Below are positions 20,609-32,031 of a stretch of DNA of 34,880 nt, piece by piece. The notes below the pieces were generated by a model. It was not told the origin of the DNA. It searched no databases and saw only the letters and a program-made list of their open reading frames with translations. Within the stretch, counting starts at the first letter, position 1; each line of letters begins with the position of its first letter. Origin of the DNA: Folioceros fuciformis (taxonomy: Eukaryota > Anthocerotophyta > Anthocerotopsida > Anthocerotales); the NCBI GenBank assembly GCA_049999805.1, contig JBNGIO010006356.1, positions 781,572 to 816,451 on the forward strand. The letters run 5' to 3'. The position numbers and the translations under genes were made by a program.

Positions 20609-22271
20609 ATGGCGACTACCAATCTGCTATCTGGCGCCGGCGCGGTGATGCGAGCTATCGGAGGTTCGCCTTCCTCTTTCAAGGATCTTTCTCACAGCCG
20701 TAAGCTGCTCACGGAGGGCTCTGGTTTCTGCTGCATGAGCATCGGCACTCGTGCGTTGGCCGATAGGCATCAGCCAGGTCCCGGAGCACCGTTTGCCTGG
20801 CTACGAGGAGGGAGTTCCCGCCTCAAGGGAAGCGCACCCCTGCCTGAGGCTGCTGCTGCAGTTTCGGAATCCGCGGCCGAGGTGGATGTGCGTGAGTTCT
20901 CCTATCTTACCTCGGCTACGGACCGAAATTGTTTCCAGTGCGCAGGAATTTTGAACTTACACCTGGCATGCATTGTTTGAGACTATGTCCTCCTTTTCCG
21001 GAGCAGAACTGAATCAGCTCGGCAATGCTTGTCTGACCTTTGCAACAAATATTCCTGTTTTGGTGTATGTCCGTATGATTCTCTGGTCGCAAGGTAGCAG
21101 TGGTCTGAGAATACGTCGTCTCTGTGTTCATGTTTTGGTCTGCTAGCTCTGGCTCGGCACTGAATCTTTTGAGCTCAACTTAAGGTCTGTATGAGGTTGC
21201 GTTCCTTAGATCTAGCCCAGGGTCATGACAAGTAAGCAGATTGTCACCAGCATCTATTGGCATATTTCTTTTTCAGAAAAGCGTACAATAGATCCTTCAA
21301 ATCAATGTTGATGCCGAGCCAACTCACCCTTTCAGCTTTTGGTTCTGTCCTTGCTTCCAATTTAGGTTGATCTCATCTGTACAAGTCTTTCTCACACCTA
21401 GGTGTCGCTTGTGACAATATGCAGCTCATGAAACAGTCGTCAAGGAGGCAGTATCAACAGAGCACGCACCTGCAGCTCTAGGACCATATTCCCAAGCAAT
21501 CAAAGCCAACAACTTGCTATTTGTGTCAGGAGTTCTTGGTCTGAATCCGGCGGTGAGATCTTCCACTATGCAGAGCGAGCGTTTGTACTTTTGACACCAA
21601 CGAGTGGAGTGTTTTGAACGTGAAACGAGGGATGCATTTAGAGTAACCGTCGAAACTGGATGTGATACGCATCCCCGGTTGTGTGGACTGTGCAGACGGG
21701 GAAGTTTGCTGCAGAGTCCATCGAGGGGCAAACCGAGCAGGTTGTTAGGTTGCCCTGATTTGCTACTCGAGCCACCATGGATTAAATAAGGCAAAAAAAT
21801 CACCATTCCCACACTTGTTGCCAATTCTGAGCTCCTGCCTTGTTTCAGGTTCTGAAGAACATGGGAGAAATCTTAAAAGCTGGCGGTGCAAGCTATTCTT
21901 CAGTTGTCAAAACAACTATCATGTAGGCCCATCTAACCTCCTAACCTTTTAACACATGTGGTTAGCTGGCACAAACAGGATGGCTATGAGCAGGCATCTC
22001 ACCTCGAGTTGTGGCAGGTTGGCTGATCTTGCAGACTTCCAGGCAGTGAATGAAGTCTACTCTAAATGTAAGCCTTGCCTCGAACTTGGATACCTCATGT
22101 GTATCACGTCAGCTTGTTTGAAAACTAATGCATGACTGCCGGCCGGTGGATGCAGACTTCACGGGACCAGCACCTGCACGATCCACTTATCAGGTGGCAG
22201 CATTGCCTCTAAACGCCCGTATAGAAATCGAGTGTATTGCGGCGCTTCCCTCCGCCACTGGTGACCTCTGA
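20609..22271 (+). CDS. RIDA: RidA (YjgF/YER057c/UK114) enamine/imine deaminase, plastid precursor
   Basis: RidA hydrolyses reactive 2-aminoacrylate and related enamines produced by PLP enzymes, which protects branched-chain amino acid enzymes. Exons are 20609-20891, 21425-21552, 21696-21740, 21849-21922, 22018-22067 and 22156-22271 (TGA), all in phase, giving 231 aa. Residues 1-95 are a long Ser/Ala/Arg/Gly-rich leader, like the plastid transit peptide of plant RidA. The core starts HAPAALGPYSQAIKANNLLF and continues FVSGVLGLNP, then QTEQVLKNMGEILKAGGASY. It ends with the signature PARSTYQVAALPLNARIEIE, which contains the substrate-binding Arg and Glu. The first intron (533 nt, GTGAGT donor) is the longest seen in this window. 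Confidence 0.95.
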
Positions 22272-23730
22272 GTGGTAGGAGCCACCCGGTGAAAACTTTG
22301 TCCGATTGCTGGGACGTGTTCACGGTAGAGTGGAGTCACATTGCTTGCAACCTGCAACACTCCCGAGGTTGCAATGTGTGACACGAAGACGAAGGTGCTC
22401 TTCGTCGGCGGGCAACAGGATAGGAATCGGAAGACGTATTTATAAACTCGCTGGAGCGAACTGCCGTAGGCATACAATTTTGATATCTGTCAGTTCTGTT
22501 AGTAGAGATCGGGTGTTTGGCGAACCCTAAGAGAAGGATCGGTATCGTGAGCTATGTCGTGTGCCAAGTGTATCAGCCAATCAAAGTTCCAGACTCTTTC
22601 CGCTTCTGGATAGGGGCGGAAGGAGTGCGCAAACCCAACCTCACGGTGGGTCTAATGGGCTGTACTGCCTCAGCTCAGTTGTCCCCCCTGGAATTTGTGG
22701 TGGCAGCGGGGGGAATGAAGCTGGAGAAAGCTCCAAATCCAGTGGAGGCCTGCACCAGAATGACGAGCACTCTTGTGACGGTGCTGTAAACAGTGTCTTC
22801 TTCGGGGACACGATGACGACGTTACTTAGTCCTTGTGATCGCAGTTATGCATAATTATAAAGCTTGGCAATTTCGGTAATGAATAGAATGGGTTTCCGTT
22901 TCTTTCCTTTCCTTTTCCCCTGTCCCGGGCGAAGTGTAGTGGGTTCTTTCCTTGCGTTGGCTGCCATTGTCCTGCTTGCTTGTATTCGTTCTGGGTGTGG
23001 ACGCGGACGGTGCGGGAAGGCACAAGGTGAACTGCTTTTGAGACTTGAGAAGACTGCTCTCACTTGGGGCCAGGTGTGACAGTGCTATACGCAAATCATC
23101 ATCGTATTGAAGCAGATGTGCCACGAGGAGGGACAAGGACTTCTTACTCGTGACTTTCAAGTGTTGACCCAGGTTTGTATGGCCGCGGTTGCTGCTAGCA
23201 GCATGGTGAGAGTTTGAGGTGCTGGAGACTCTAGCAAGAAACTCACATTCGTTACCTGAATCACCACCTCCAATGCCGAATGCTGATCAAGAGAAATACA
23301 GCACAGTACACCGAGGGATCTACAGTCGAAGACTCTCTTCATAAATTAGAATTTTGGATAAACCATTCACACATTTCCCAGCCTATGGCGAACGCTTTCC
23401 GTCTCCAACGTCCTGGATGAGCTCACCCAGCCACATACAATATGTGAAGTTTGGCCACCGAACCTCAACGTTGAGCGGCCCTGAGCCTACGAATTCAACA
23501 GCCGTGTGTAGGTCCAAGTCCGAAAGAGATGTGGCAGTTGAATGGTCGACTGGGAGCATGAGGTAAAAGGCGAGCGCTCCTGTGTACAGCTCCATCGCAG
23601 CCCCTACACCTGCAGTTGCCTGCTTGACGGAAAACTCTGCCCTCCCTCGGAATCGATATCCACGGTAGACGCTCAGCGATCCATCTTCACCACCGGTACC
23701 CCTCTCTTTCGGCACTCTGTGCAGGAAAGC
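22272..23730. other. Intergenic between RidA and the 2OG oxygenase
   Basis: About 1.46 kb without a recognised gene. Open frames of up to about 100 codons on both strands overlap one another and show no family motif. The right end is the promoter and 5' UTR of the 2OG oxygenase gene. The frame stays open upstream of its ATG to about 23542 but begins with no better start. Confidence 0.6.
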
Positions 23731-25008
23731 ATGGCTCCCAATCACGAGAGCGCTGCGGCGGCCGATCGGTCAGGAACAGCGTTCGACTTCGACAAGCTGA
23801 AGACGGAGGAGGTGAAGGAGTGGCTGGCGTCGCCAGACGAGATTGCGGGATTCATCTTGGCGGAGAACGACTCGCGCAGGCCCACTGTGCGGCACGACCA
23901 GTACACCGACCCCAATTCCCGGGCGCATGAGGTGCCCATCATCGATGTGGGGCTCATCAGGAGCGGGTCCAAATCCGAGCGCCACAAGCTGACCAAGGCG
24001 GTTGAGGAGTGGGGCTTCTTCAAGATCATAAACCACGGCATCCCGCTGGAGCTGGGGCAGGAGGTGGAGAGGCAGAGCCTGAAGCTGTTCGCGCTGCCCA
24101 GGGAGCGCAAGCTCCTGGCAGACCGGGACGCCCGCGGCATGGGCTACTTGCCCAAGAATCTGGGCAAGCCGCCCTGGGACAATGAATCGGCCAGCCTGCG
24201 GGTCTGGGCGGAGTCCGCCAATATCACCTTCGAGGGCAAGCCCCGCCACCTGGAGACATTTTCCGCCACCGTCTTTGAGACCCCAGAGGAAGCAGAGACC
24301 TTCCGGTGAGACCCGAAATTGCATTCACTGAATTGCTCGCACTCTCGTACCCCCAAACGCCGTGATCACACAACCAGGCGGACATTGATGTGCAGGGATA
24401 CGTACAACACGTGGAGAAACAAGTGCGCGGAGCTTGGGCGGGATCTCCTGGAGAACATGCTGCTGGGACTGGAGCTGGGGATCGACACGAAGGAGGTGCT
24501 GGAACTGTTCGCGCCAGATCAAATTCACGTGACGGTGAAGCTGAACCGATACCCGCCGTGCCCTGAGCCGGAGAAGGTGATCGGGCTGTACTCGCACCGC
24601 GACCCGCAGATTCTCACCATCTTGTACCAGGACCAGACCGGGGGACTCCAGGTGATGAACAAGGGAGAGTACGTTCCCATCAGCCCCGACCCAGTGGGCT
24701 CGCTGGTGGTGAACGTTGGATCGACGCTGCAGGCCTGGTCCAACGACCGCTTCACCAGCGTCTTCCACCATGCCGTGGCTAACAGCGAGAAGACGCGCTT
24801 CTCCGTGGCCTGCTTTCTGTCCACGCCACCGGACGCCATGCTGCGCCCCTGGCCCATCCCGCAGCTGGTGGACAAGGAGCACCCGCAGAAGTACCGCGCC
24901 CTGTCCATAAGCGAGGTCTTCGCCAACTTCAACAAGCACAGCCGACAGCCCACCTTCACCCAGGGCGACCGCTCCGCCTGGCATGTCATCGACTATTTCC
25001 GCCTCTGA
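23731..25008 (+). CDS. 2-oxoglutarate/Fe(II)-dependent oxygenase, DOXC class
   Basis: This is a soluble plant-type 2OG oxygenase of the group that includes gibberellin oxidases, flavonoid hydroxylases and ACC oxidase. Exon 1 is 23731-24305, the intron 24306-24395 (GTGAGA...TGCAG), and exon 2 24396-25008 (TGA), giving 395 aa. The N-terminal DIOX_N region shows VPIIDVGLI and EEWGFFKIINHGI. The iron ligands are H259 and D261 (SHRDP) with H316 (VFHH). The 2OG-binding R-x-S is R326-F-S328 (RFSVACF). RYPPCPEPEKVIGL and GGLQVM are standard family blocks. The catalytic site looks intact. The substrate cannot be told from sequence; similarity to gibberellin oxidases alone would not prove that role outside vascular plants. 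Confidence 0.92.
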
Positions 25009-25516
25009 TCAACGCTAGCGCGACGCCATGGTCCCGTCTTCTGGACTACGAGATGGGATGCACTAGATTTGAGATGGACCTAGCTGGCTTGTACAATGCA
25101 CCCCTCGATCATGTTTTAGAGGCAGTGCCTTGCAGCTTGAAAGTATGTGTAAGTTTCGTAGGGCTGGCAGAGGATGTTGCCATGTCCATTGATCCTGTTC
25201 CGGATCCGGATATTATGTAAGGGAAGCTTGCGGCGGGTTGAAGGTCTTCGTACAAAATGCGTTGTTCACAATCGGAGAGCCGAAACCGTGACTCATCCAA
25301 GACTGTACATGATTCACGTTCATCCACCAGTCACAAATCACTATAGTGCTGCTGCACACTGGTACAATGAATCAAGAAAGTGTGCACTGAGAGAAAATGC
25401 AAGCAAGGGTAGCCTATTGCTCCATTATCTAGGCCTGCAGCTACTTGCAAGCTCCACAGTTGGCTAAAACCCAATCCAAACCTTTCTCAATCCATCCAGA
25501 CTGTTCACCAAGTCGT
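25009..25516. other. Convergent intergenic region (3' ends of 2OG oxygenase and germin-like genes)
   Basis: About 500 bp between converging stop codons, so it holds both 3' UTRs. It contains a second copy of the palindrome TCCGGATCCGGA at 25199-25210. No gene was seen. Confidence 0.65.
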
Positions 25517-26167
25517 CTAGAGGTGGATGAAGGAATTGCGCAGGCTGTCGACGGTCTCGGGGGTGACGCCCAAGTACTGGGCGATGGTGGCGTCGTCGAT
25601 GGGAACGGGGGTGGCGGCCAGCAGGGCCTGAGCAACGATCTGCACTCCGGGGTTCTGGCTGTTGAGGGTGGCGAAGGCGGTGGCGTTGCCGGGGCCCACG
25701 TTCTGCTGGAAGTGCAGCAAGCCCTTGGGGAAGATGAAGAGGTCGCCCTTATACACAGTGGTCTGGAAGAGCACGCCAGCGTTGGACACGAATCCCACTT
25801 TGAGCGCGCCGTCCAGCACGTAGAAGAGCTCGGACGCCCGGTTGTGCGTGTGGGGTGGGGTCTGACCGCCTTCGGCAAAGGTGAGCAGGGCGGCCCCGAT
25901 ACCCAGATGATTCAGAGCAGGGTACTGCGCGGCAAAGGCCGGGCTCAACCCCAGCCGGAATCGCCCACCCGGCACCCCCGGGACTAGGCTGAATTTGAAG
26001 TCGTCACCTGTGAGGTTGGCCGGCGGCTTGCATGGAAAGCCGTCCCCCAGGAGCAGGCTGCTGGCCACATCCCCCACGCAAAAATCGCTTATGGCTTCGT
26101 CGGCGAATGCCGCTGCGTGCACCACGAAGAGCGCCAGAAGCGCGGCCGCGACAGCCTTGGCAGCCAT
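25517..26167 (-). CDS. Germin-like protein (secreted Mn cupin)
   Basis: This is an intronless frame of 216 aa on the minus strand. Residues 1-23 are a signal peptide (Ala/Leu/Val core ending AAAFA-DE), so the protein should go to the cell wall or apoplast. C30 and C46 match the conserved N-terminal disulfide pair. Germin box 1 is GGQTPPHTHNRASELFYVLDG, with metal ligands H106, H108 and E113. Box 2 is GDLFIFPKGLLHFQQN with ligand H152. Possible N-glycosylation sites are N51 (NLT) and N161 (NAT). Length and motif spacing are normal for germins, which form Mn-binding hexamers with oxalate oxidase or superoxide dismutase activity. Which activity applies here is unknown. Confidence 0.95.
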   Translation of the reverse strand: MAAKAVAAALLALFVVHAAAFADEAISDFCVGDVASSLLLGDGFPCKPPANLTGDDFKFSLVPGVPGGRFRLGLSPAFAAQYPALNHLGIGAALLTFAEGGQTPPHTHNRASELFYVLDGALKVGFVSNAGVLFQTTVYKGDLFIFPKGLLHFQQNVGPGNATAFATLNSQNPGVQIVAQALLAATPVPIDDATIAQYLGVTPETVDSLRNSFIHL

Positions 26168-28128
26168 GATGCAGGATCCGGAATAATGCTGGTTCTGACT
26201 TCGATGGGTCCTTCAGGGACCGGAGGCTGGCTGCTGCTGCGAGAGGATGTCCTTCACTCTGGACACGACGTTGGCAAGCAGAAGAATACGGATGAGAGTG
26301 ATGGAAGGAACCACGCTAAATTACACCGGGTCGCCACAGACCTTTTGTACACCGAATGAACTCCAAAGGCCTTGGTAAAAGGATTGAGACTGCCATGCCA
26401 AGGTACATGCTGTTTCAGGTTTGCAACCTGAACTGTAGCACCCCCACATGCACCCGGGAGCTGTTCCTGTTCCAGTCGCGCTCGGCGCTCGGCGCTCGCC
26501 GTATCGAACCAGCTGGACGACAGCTATCTACCCCAAACATATCCGACTTTTCCTCCGGATAAGGACGCCTACACCTAAGGGAGCTGGTGATCTGAGAGGG
26601 GAAAATGACATGGCTTCCTGTGCTCAACTTGATTGGAAAAATCCCTCTGTTTTGCAGAGAATTTGGTGGTGAGAAGATTGATACTCCCGCAACTTGGTTG
26701 TCTAGTATTCTTGGGCATCAGTGCCACCGTCACAGGCCATGTGTAGACACGGTCGCATTTTGGGGCGGGGATATTCGGGGTTTTGTGCGATCCAAATGGG
26801 GTCTTCTGTCATGCCCTGGAGACATCGTCCTGGACAACAGTAGTTTCGGATGTCAGACATCATCCAGAGAGACGAGTACACCAGCTGATGCAGAATTTTC
26901 ACCTGCACAATGTGCTGCACCTTCTCTCCAGGTGACTCTGGCTATTCTGCAAGTGACTCTGGCTTTCTTGCGTTTCATAGCAGCGGAGCACATGTGGCCT
27001 CAGATCGATCCAGGTTCAGCTTCTCTCCCCTATTTCATCCTTCCATGGCCCACTTCAAGCCTGTTCTAATTCTCAGTTGCTGCTCTAGCTATCGAACGAC
27101 AAGCCCTTTGTCAAACTAGGAACAGTGGGGGCAATAAAACAACACATCTTGGAGTTGAAAATGTTGAAGTTCGTCGACTTCTTTTGCTAACGTCGGAGAC
27201 ATAGTCTGGGCCCGGCAGTTCAACAAAGGCATGACAACGCTACCTTCCGGGTGTTCTGAACCCCTCTCCCCGAGTCACTAGCTTAACGACAGTGTTGTTA
27301 TCCCAAAAGCGTGGAGACAAAACCCATGAGCATGAAGCTCGTATATCCTCTTACAGTTGGAGGCGAAGGGGGCATCGCTAGTTCGGGGAGCAACAGTGAA
27401 AAAATGTCAAAGGGTGTGCACCTGTCCTTCACACTGAACCAAAAAAAGCAGCTGTCCTGATTTGCACACTTCACCCCGCCGTACACAGCTGTGTTGAACA
27501 GGAGGACATTGAGTGATGGTAAACAAGCAGGCTGTTCAACTCAGCCGACTAGGTCAGGGAGCACTGAACGTGATGAAGTATACGAATTCTGCCTCGTGAC
27601 AAGCAGGCAAATACCTGCACCTATTCTATCACTGGCAAGCAGTCAGGTTGGCGCTCTACGTGACTTCGCCTGATGGATCAAGTTACATCACAACCCCCCA
27701 CAGACGTTCCACAACAGATGTAGCTCACCGGGGGCCAGGTTGATTCATTCTCCACTAGTTCGCTGGGATGAAATTCTTGCCTGAAGAAGCCTAAACTTTG
27801 TGAACTCATCAAGAGCCACAACAAGAGACGGATTACGTCCTGTAGACGTGGCCTGGAAATGATTTTCTCTGCCTTTTAATCGGACAACTGCTTCATCAGC
27901 GAACCATACCCGCAGTTCTCATTCAGATTATGCCATCATTCTCATTACTTGCCTTCACAGAGCTGGCAAAGCATTGACTTAGGCTCCACGACCAGGATGA
28001 CTAGGCACGAGAGAACGGCTAGATCTAGCCTTGTCTGCTTCAACAAGTGCCTCCGACGCCACCAGCTGCACGCCAAGGGCTTCCGTTGCTGACCTGCATT
28101 CCTCACTCACTCATTCAGCAAAGTTACC
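26168..28128. other. Intergenic region, no gene recognised
   Basis: About 1.96 kb between two minus-strand genes: promoter of the germin-like gene on the left, 3' UTR of the ArfB-like gene on the right. Open frames (the longest 26605-27069 plus) have no recognisable domain. Minor features are a CTCGGCG triplication around 26480-26497 and a short direct repeat of GTGACTCTGGCT near 26932-26967. Confidence 0.6.
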
Positions 28129-28857
28129 TCACTCCCAGCTACCCTTGCTCCTTCTGAGAATCTTTTTCGATGCCATTCGTTTTTTTTCATCCAGCCGCTT
28201 TTCGTTCTCCACCTTTGCGAGCTTCTGAATCCTCTTCAGCTTCTCCTCTGACACAGGAGGAGGCTCATAAGCAGCAGCATCAATGAGCTGCTGCAACTTG
28301 GCCAGGGCGTCATCTATGTTCCCCTTTTGAGTCCTGGTTTTCGTGGAAGATATAACCAGTTCACCATCACTATTGATCCTATTCTTCTCCATGTGCATCA
28401 ATTTCGATCTCACTCTTACTGGGAGCCAGGTTGCAGCCATGACATTGAAACGCATGTCTACTTTTGTGTTGACCTTGTTCACATTCTGGCCCCCAGCTCC
28501 ACCACTTCTAGCAAAACTTACAGTCACATGATCCAGCGAGATCTTCGGCACCGTTTCTGACAAGTCAGGGACGACTTGAGAATCTAGCTCCTGCTTCCTG
28601 AGAGCTAACCTGGCTGGCAGCTTGGGTCCATCACCTCCGGGAGCATAATCCGCACACTGAGCCCTGACGCAGCTACAACTTCTGCTCTTGAACTCTCTAC
28701 ATGTCACCAGCTTTGCATGCAACGGGCCAAGGGAAAAGCGCCGGCAATGCAAACTTCCAGAAAGGAAAGGAGAAGCTCCAACACGCACGGCCGACATGCC
28801 CCTGTTCAACTGAAAGCCGCTCACACGTGCTGCCATCCTCTTCGCTGCAGAGCCCAT
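28129..28857 (-). CDS. Peptide chain release factor-like GGQ protein (ArfB/ICT1 type), organellar
   Basis: This is a single-exon frame of 242 aa ending TGA. Residues 1-70 are rich in Arg, Ser and Ala with few acids, which suits a mitochondrial or plastid targeting peptide. The RF-1 domain starts at about 105, with SFARSGGAGGQNVNKVNTKV; the catalytic GGQ is at 122-124. It then has TKTRTQKGNIDDALAKL and a Lys/Arg-rich C-terminal tail (EEKLKRIQKLAKVE to ILRRSK). A GGQ domain with a short basic tail, without the stop-codon-reading domains of RF1/RF2, is the plan of ArfB/ICT1 (YaeJ), which hydrolyses peptidyl-tRNA on stalled ribosomes. It is transcribed away from the saccharopine dehydrogenase-like gene. 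The ATG eight codons in is an alternative start. Confidence 0.9.
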   Translation of the reverse strand: MGSAAKRMAARVSGFQLNRGMSAVRVGASPFLSGSLHCRRFSLGPLHAKLVTCREFKSRSCSCVRAQCADYAPGGDGPKLPARLALRKQELDSQVVPDLSETVPKISLDHVTVSFARSGGAGGQNVNKVNTKVDMRFNVMAATWLPVRVRSKLMHMEKNRINSDGELVISSTKTRTQKGNIDDALAKLQQLIDAAAYEPPPVSEEKLKRIQKLAKVENEKRLDEKKRMASKKILRRSKGSWE

Positions 28858-29401
28858 CGCATCAGTCGGACACCACCGATGCTATCCATCAACGAACAAG
28901 TGGTCTTGGGCACCTGTGAACAAAGTTGGTGACATCGGATTGCAAGGAAGTACATTATTTAGGTTTCGGGAACCCAAAGCTTCAGGGTCGCGTGATTCTT
29001 TTTTGGTGGATAAAGCCACACGGTTTGAATGTGTCCTAGAAAGCCACGTGACACGATGCACAATTGCATCTCAGCCATGAAAAGGCAGGTGTACACTATG
29101 GGCAGATTAGCAACTGGAGTACCGGAATCACCTGATCCGGCCCGTACCTTATCAGAGAGACACCTCGTGCATCTCGGCGACAGTGAGGCTCAGTGATCCG
29201 ATAAGGTACTCTGTTAAGGTGGGGGGACCGAGATCTCGAATTCGGTATTCGCCATCTACTCCCTTGACAGCAATTACCGGACGTTGTCTGCCTGAGTGTG
29301 TAGCTCATCCCCTCACCGCGATTTGTTACTTTGGATGCCGCCTAGCAATCTTGCTCGTTTAGGATGGTGTTTGAAATTCTCGCTCTTGCTGCAGATTTTC
29401 C
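28858..29401. promoter_or_regulatory. Divergent promoter region with inverted repeat
   Basis: 544 bp separate the divergently oriented ArfB-like and saccharopine dehydrogenase-like genes, so both promoters must be here. A 10-bp perfect inverted repeat, GTACCTTATC (29144-29153) and GATAAGGTAC (29200-29209), lies 46 bp apart; GATAAG is a GATA-factor-type core. CACGTG-like words (CACGTGAC) occur near 29045. Their function is inference. Confidence 0.45.
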
Positions 29402-32031
29402 ATGGCTCAGGTGGTGCAGAGGATGTGGTGGAGCAGGCCCGAAGTCTGTGCACCTCGAATGCCCGGGAGGATAACAAGGTTCTTGTGCAGAAACGAGGCA
29501 GCCGATGATTTTCCTGAATCAAGCAAGCATAAAGTGCTTGTGTTGGGAGGAACAGGTCGGGTAGGAGGCTCTACAGTCAGAGCATTGGTCGCTAGCACCC
29601 CTCCGCTGCAAGTCATTGTCGCTGGCCGCAATCGGTATGTGCGTTGTTCCCTGTGTTCACAGCTGGAGGTTTGTCAATGATTACACACCAAGCGAGTGTT
29701 TGTGAGTTCTCCTCAGTTCTGATGTTTTGGGGACTGTGATCGTGCAGGCAAAGAGGAGAAGCTCTAGTCACCGAGCTTGGTGCGGGAACCGAGTTTATGG
29801 AAGTCGATACAAACGACGCGACATCTTTGCGAGCAGCACTTGAAGGTAATACTTGTTCCTGACCTTTATATGCAGCCTCCTAGTCCACTATCCCTATATG
29901 CAAAGTAGTTTTCCTCACTCCAGCAATTGGTCAGATTGTCTTCCCATTCTGAGCAAAATGAAATGTTGTGGGGTTGCTTGCAGGTGTAGACCTTGTGGTC
30001 CATGCTGCCGGGCCATTTCAACGGCAAGAGACGTGCCCTGTCCTGGAAGCCGCCATCTCCACCATGGTAAATGAGAAAGCTTTGTGCAACGGAATAGCAC
30101 GTGCACGTGGTGCAGTAGTTTGATATTTCAGCCCCTCAAACAGTCCTTGCTGGTGCAGGCTGAGAATCATGCTTCAATATGGTCTGCAGACACCCTATGT
30201 GGATGTGTGCGATGACCAAGAGCATTCCATACTGACGAAAAGCTATCACGAGAAGGCAGTTGCTGCAGAGGTTCCTGCTATCACTACCGCCGGCATCTAT
30301 CCTGGAGTCAGCAATAGTGGGTATTCCTTGGAAGCTTTGCAATCTCATCTGTGGGATGTGAGGAATCTGTTCAACCAGAATGCACTCTTGCACTGTCTTG
30401 TCCCGGGAGATAAGGCAATGGAGGTCAATACTATTACCCTCGTGCCGTCTCCTGAGTCTGAGTGGTTTTCTTGTCCTTGCAGTAATGGCTGCTGAGTTGG
30501 TACGATTGGCAAGGTCGGGCACAGCTGGGAGTGAACCAGAGCGGCTCCGGTTAGGCCTTACAGCTTGTCAAGATGTTGAATTCCTCTCTTCATTGTAGTT
30601 GCTGGACACCATATAGAAGGTGAAATGAGGTTGTATGAGAGCATTCCGTTATGACGTGTTCAGGTATTCTTATTATACGGCAGGCTCTGGTGGGGCAGGA
30701 CCCACAATTCTTGCAACTAGCTTTCTCCTACTTGGAGAAGAAGTGGTAGTATATCGAAAGGGTGCGTATTTTGGCTCCAACGACGTACCTTGCTAACTTT
30801 TCCTTCGAGTTCCTTAAGGGTGGCACCTGTTGCAGGCGAAGTGCTGAAACTCAGGCCCTACACAGGAGAGCGCGAAGTTGATTTCGGGAAAGCGGTTGGC
30901 AAGAAGCCAGTGTATCTCCTGTAAGGTCACGTTTCCTGCTGTGGGACCGAAGAAAGAATTAGTACTGCTCTTACCTTGGAATTTATCCTAAGTCTTCCTA
31001 GATCGGATGTGTGCTGGACCTGTTACTGTGGAAATGCAGAAATCTACCAGAAGTCGCAAGTGCTCATAAAGTACTGGGGATTCAAAGCGTTAGTGCACGG
31101 TTTGGAACCGATCCTTTCTTTTGGAACTGGGCTATGGGCGCTGTTTCGAATTTTGTGCCTCCGGTTAGTGACATGGGTATTGGGCTATGTGGACAAGTTT
31201 ACATGCTGTGGAACCGTTCCAACACTGCCAACGGTGTTTCAGGACGTTTTGAAAGATCGACTCAAAGTGAATGGTCTGGTGAAGCTCTCGGATCCCCTGG
31301 TACGAGCCATCGATGGTATCGTCGGGGAGAAGGTGTCAATGAGGGTATGTTACCACTGGCTTTTGGTATCATGTGCTTGCGCAGGACAGGTTTAGTCATG
31401 GCCATGACCGGAAGTTATTGTTTGGCCTTACACAGGTGGATCTGGAGTGCTCTGATGGCCGCAAAGCCGTGGGACTATACTCGCATAAGAAGCTGTCGGT
31501 GTGAGTGCATCATGCGTGCCTTGGGAAGCGTAGTGTCCTGTGAGTGTGGCAAGAGTGGATTCGGATCCGTTGTTATCCTGAAACGTCTGGCAAATGCACA
31601 TGCAGATGCGTTGGACTTTGTGTGGCTGCATTTGCACGGGCAGTATTGGAAGGTTGCACCCTGCCAGGAGTTTGGTATCCTGAAGAGGTAGGGATATAAA
31701 TGTGTCGTGCTAGTTCCAAAGTTGGGGGTGCTCCCTGAGCTGACTATGTCTTGCTGACTTCCCTCTTTGTCACATTATAGGAAGGTGGAATCGCACTAGG
31801 GAGCAGGCAAAAACTGCTTGAACGGGCTACAAAAGGGACGCTGAATTTTGTGATGAACAGGTGTGCGATTTTATTCGCTTAGTGTGCCTGCTATGTTGAC
31901 AGACTGGTTTGAGGCAGTACGAAGTGGTCTGATCGGTGCATGTTATGTGCTTGTCTCTTTGTTGCTGTAGACCGCCTTGGATGATAGAAACGGATCCTAA
32001 GGAGATCGGATTTGGGATTTACTTACAGTAG
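29402..32031 (+). CDS. Saccharopine dehydrogenase-like oxidoreductase (13 exons)
   Basis: Exons: 29402-29634, 29748-29845, 29984-30066, 30190-30316, 30483-30549, 30664-30761, 30836-30920, 31040-31163, 31243-31344, 31436-31500, 31606-31687, 31781-31860 and 31971-32031 (TAG). All are GT-AG and phase-consistent, giving 434 aa. The protein has a short basic leader, then a Rossmann motif VLVLGGTGRVGGSTVRALV. It continues with DLVVHAAGPFQRQE, TPYVDVCDD, TTAGIYPGVSN and YTAGSGGAGPTILATSF, and has a C-terminal region without membrane spans. This is the plant saccharopine dehydrogenase-like family (SDH N-terminal fold), close in length to single-copy plant proteins of about 430 aa. The family's reaction is not established; it is distinct from the bifunctional LKR/SDH of lysine breakdown. 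Exon 1 could start at another ATG, but the frame fits from 29402. Confidence 0.93.

Noticed and set aside
24325-24984. Long minus-strand open frame of 219 codons over the 2OG oxygenase
   Set aside because: It is the antisense of exon 2 of a clear enzyme. Its Arg/Val/His/Gln-rich composition is that of a GC-rich shadow frame, with no motif.
26605-27069. 154-codon plus-strand frame in the region between the germin-like and ArfB-like genes
   Set aside because: There is no recognisable domain, codon bias does not stand out, and overlapping frames on the other strand are equally open.
29402-32031. Reading the saccharopine dehydrogenase-like gene as the lysine-breakdown LKR/SDH enzyme
   Set aside because: At 434 aa it lacks the LKR half and matches the separate plant SDH-like family, so no lysine pathway role is claimed.
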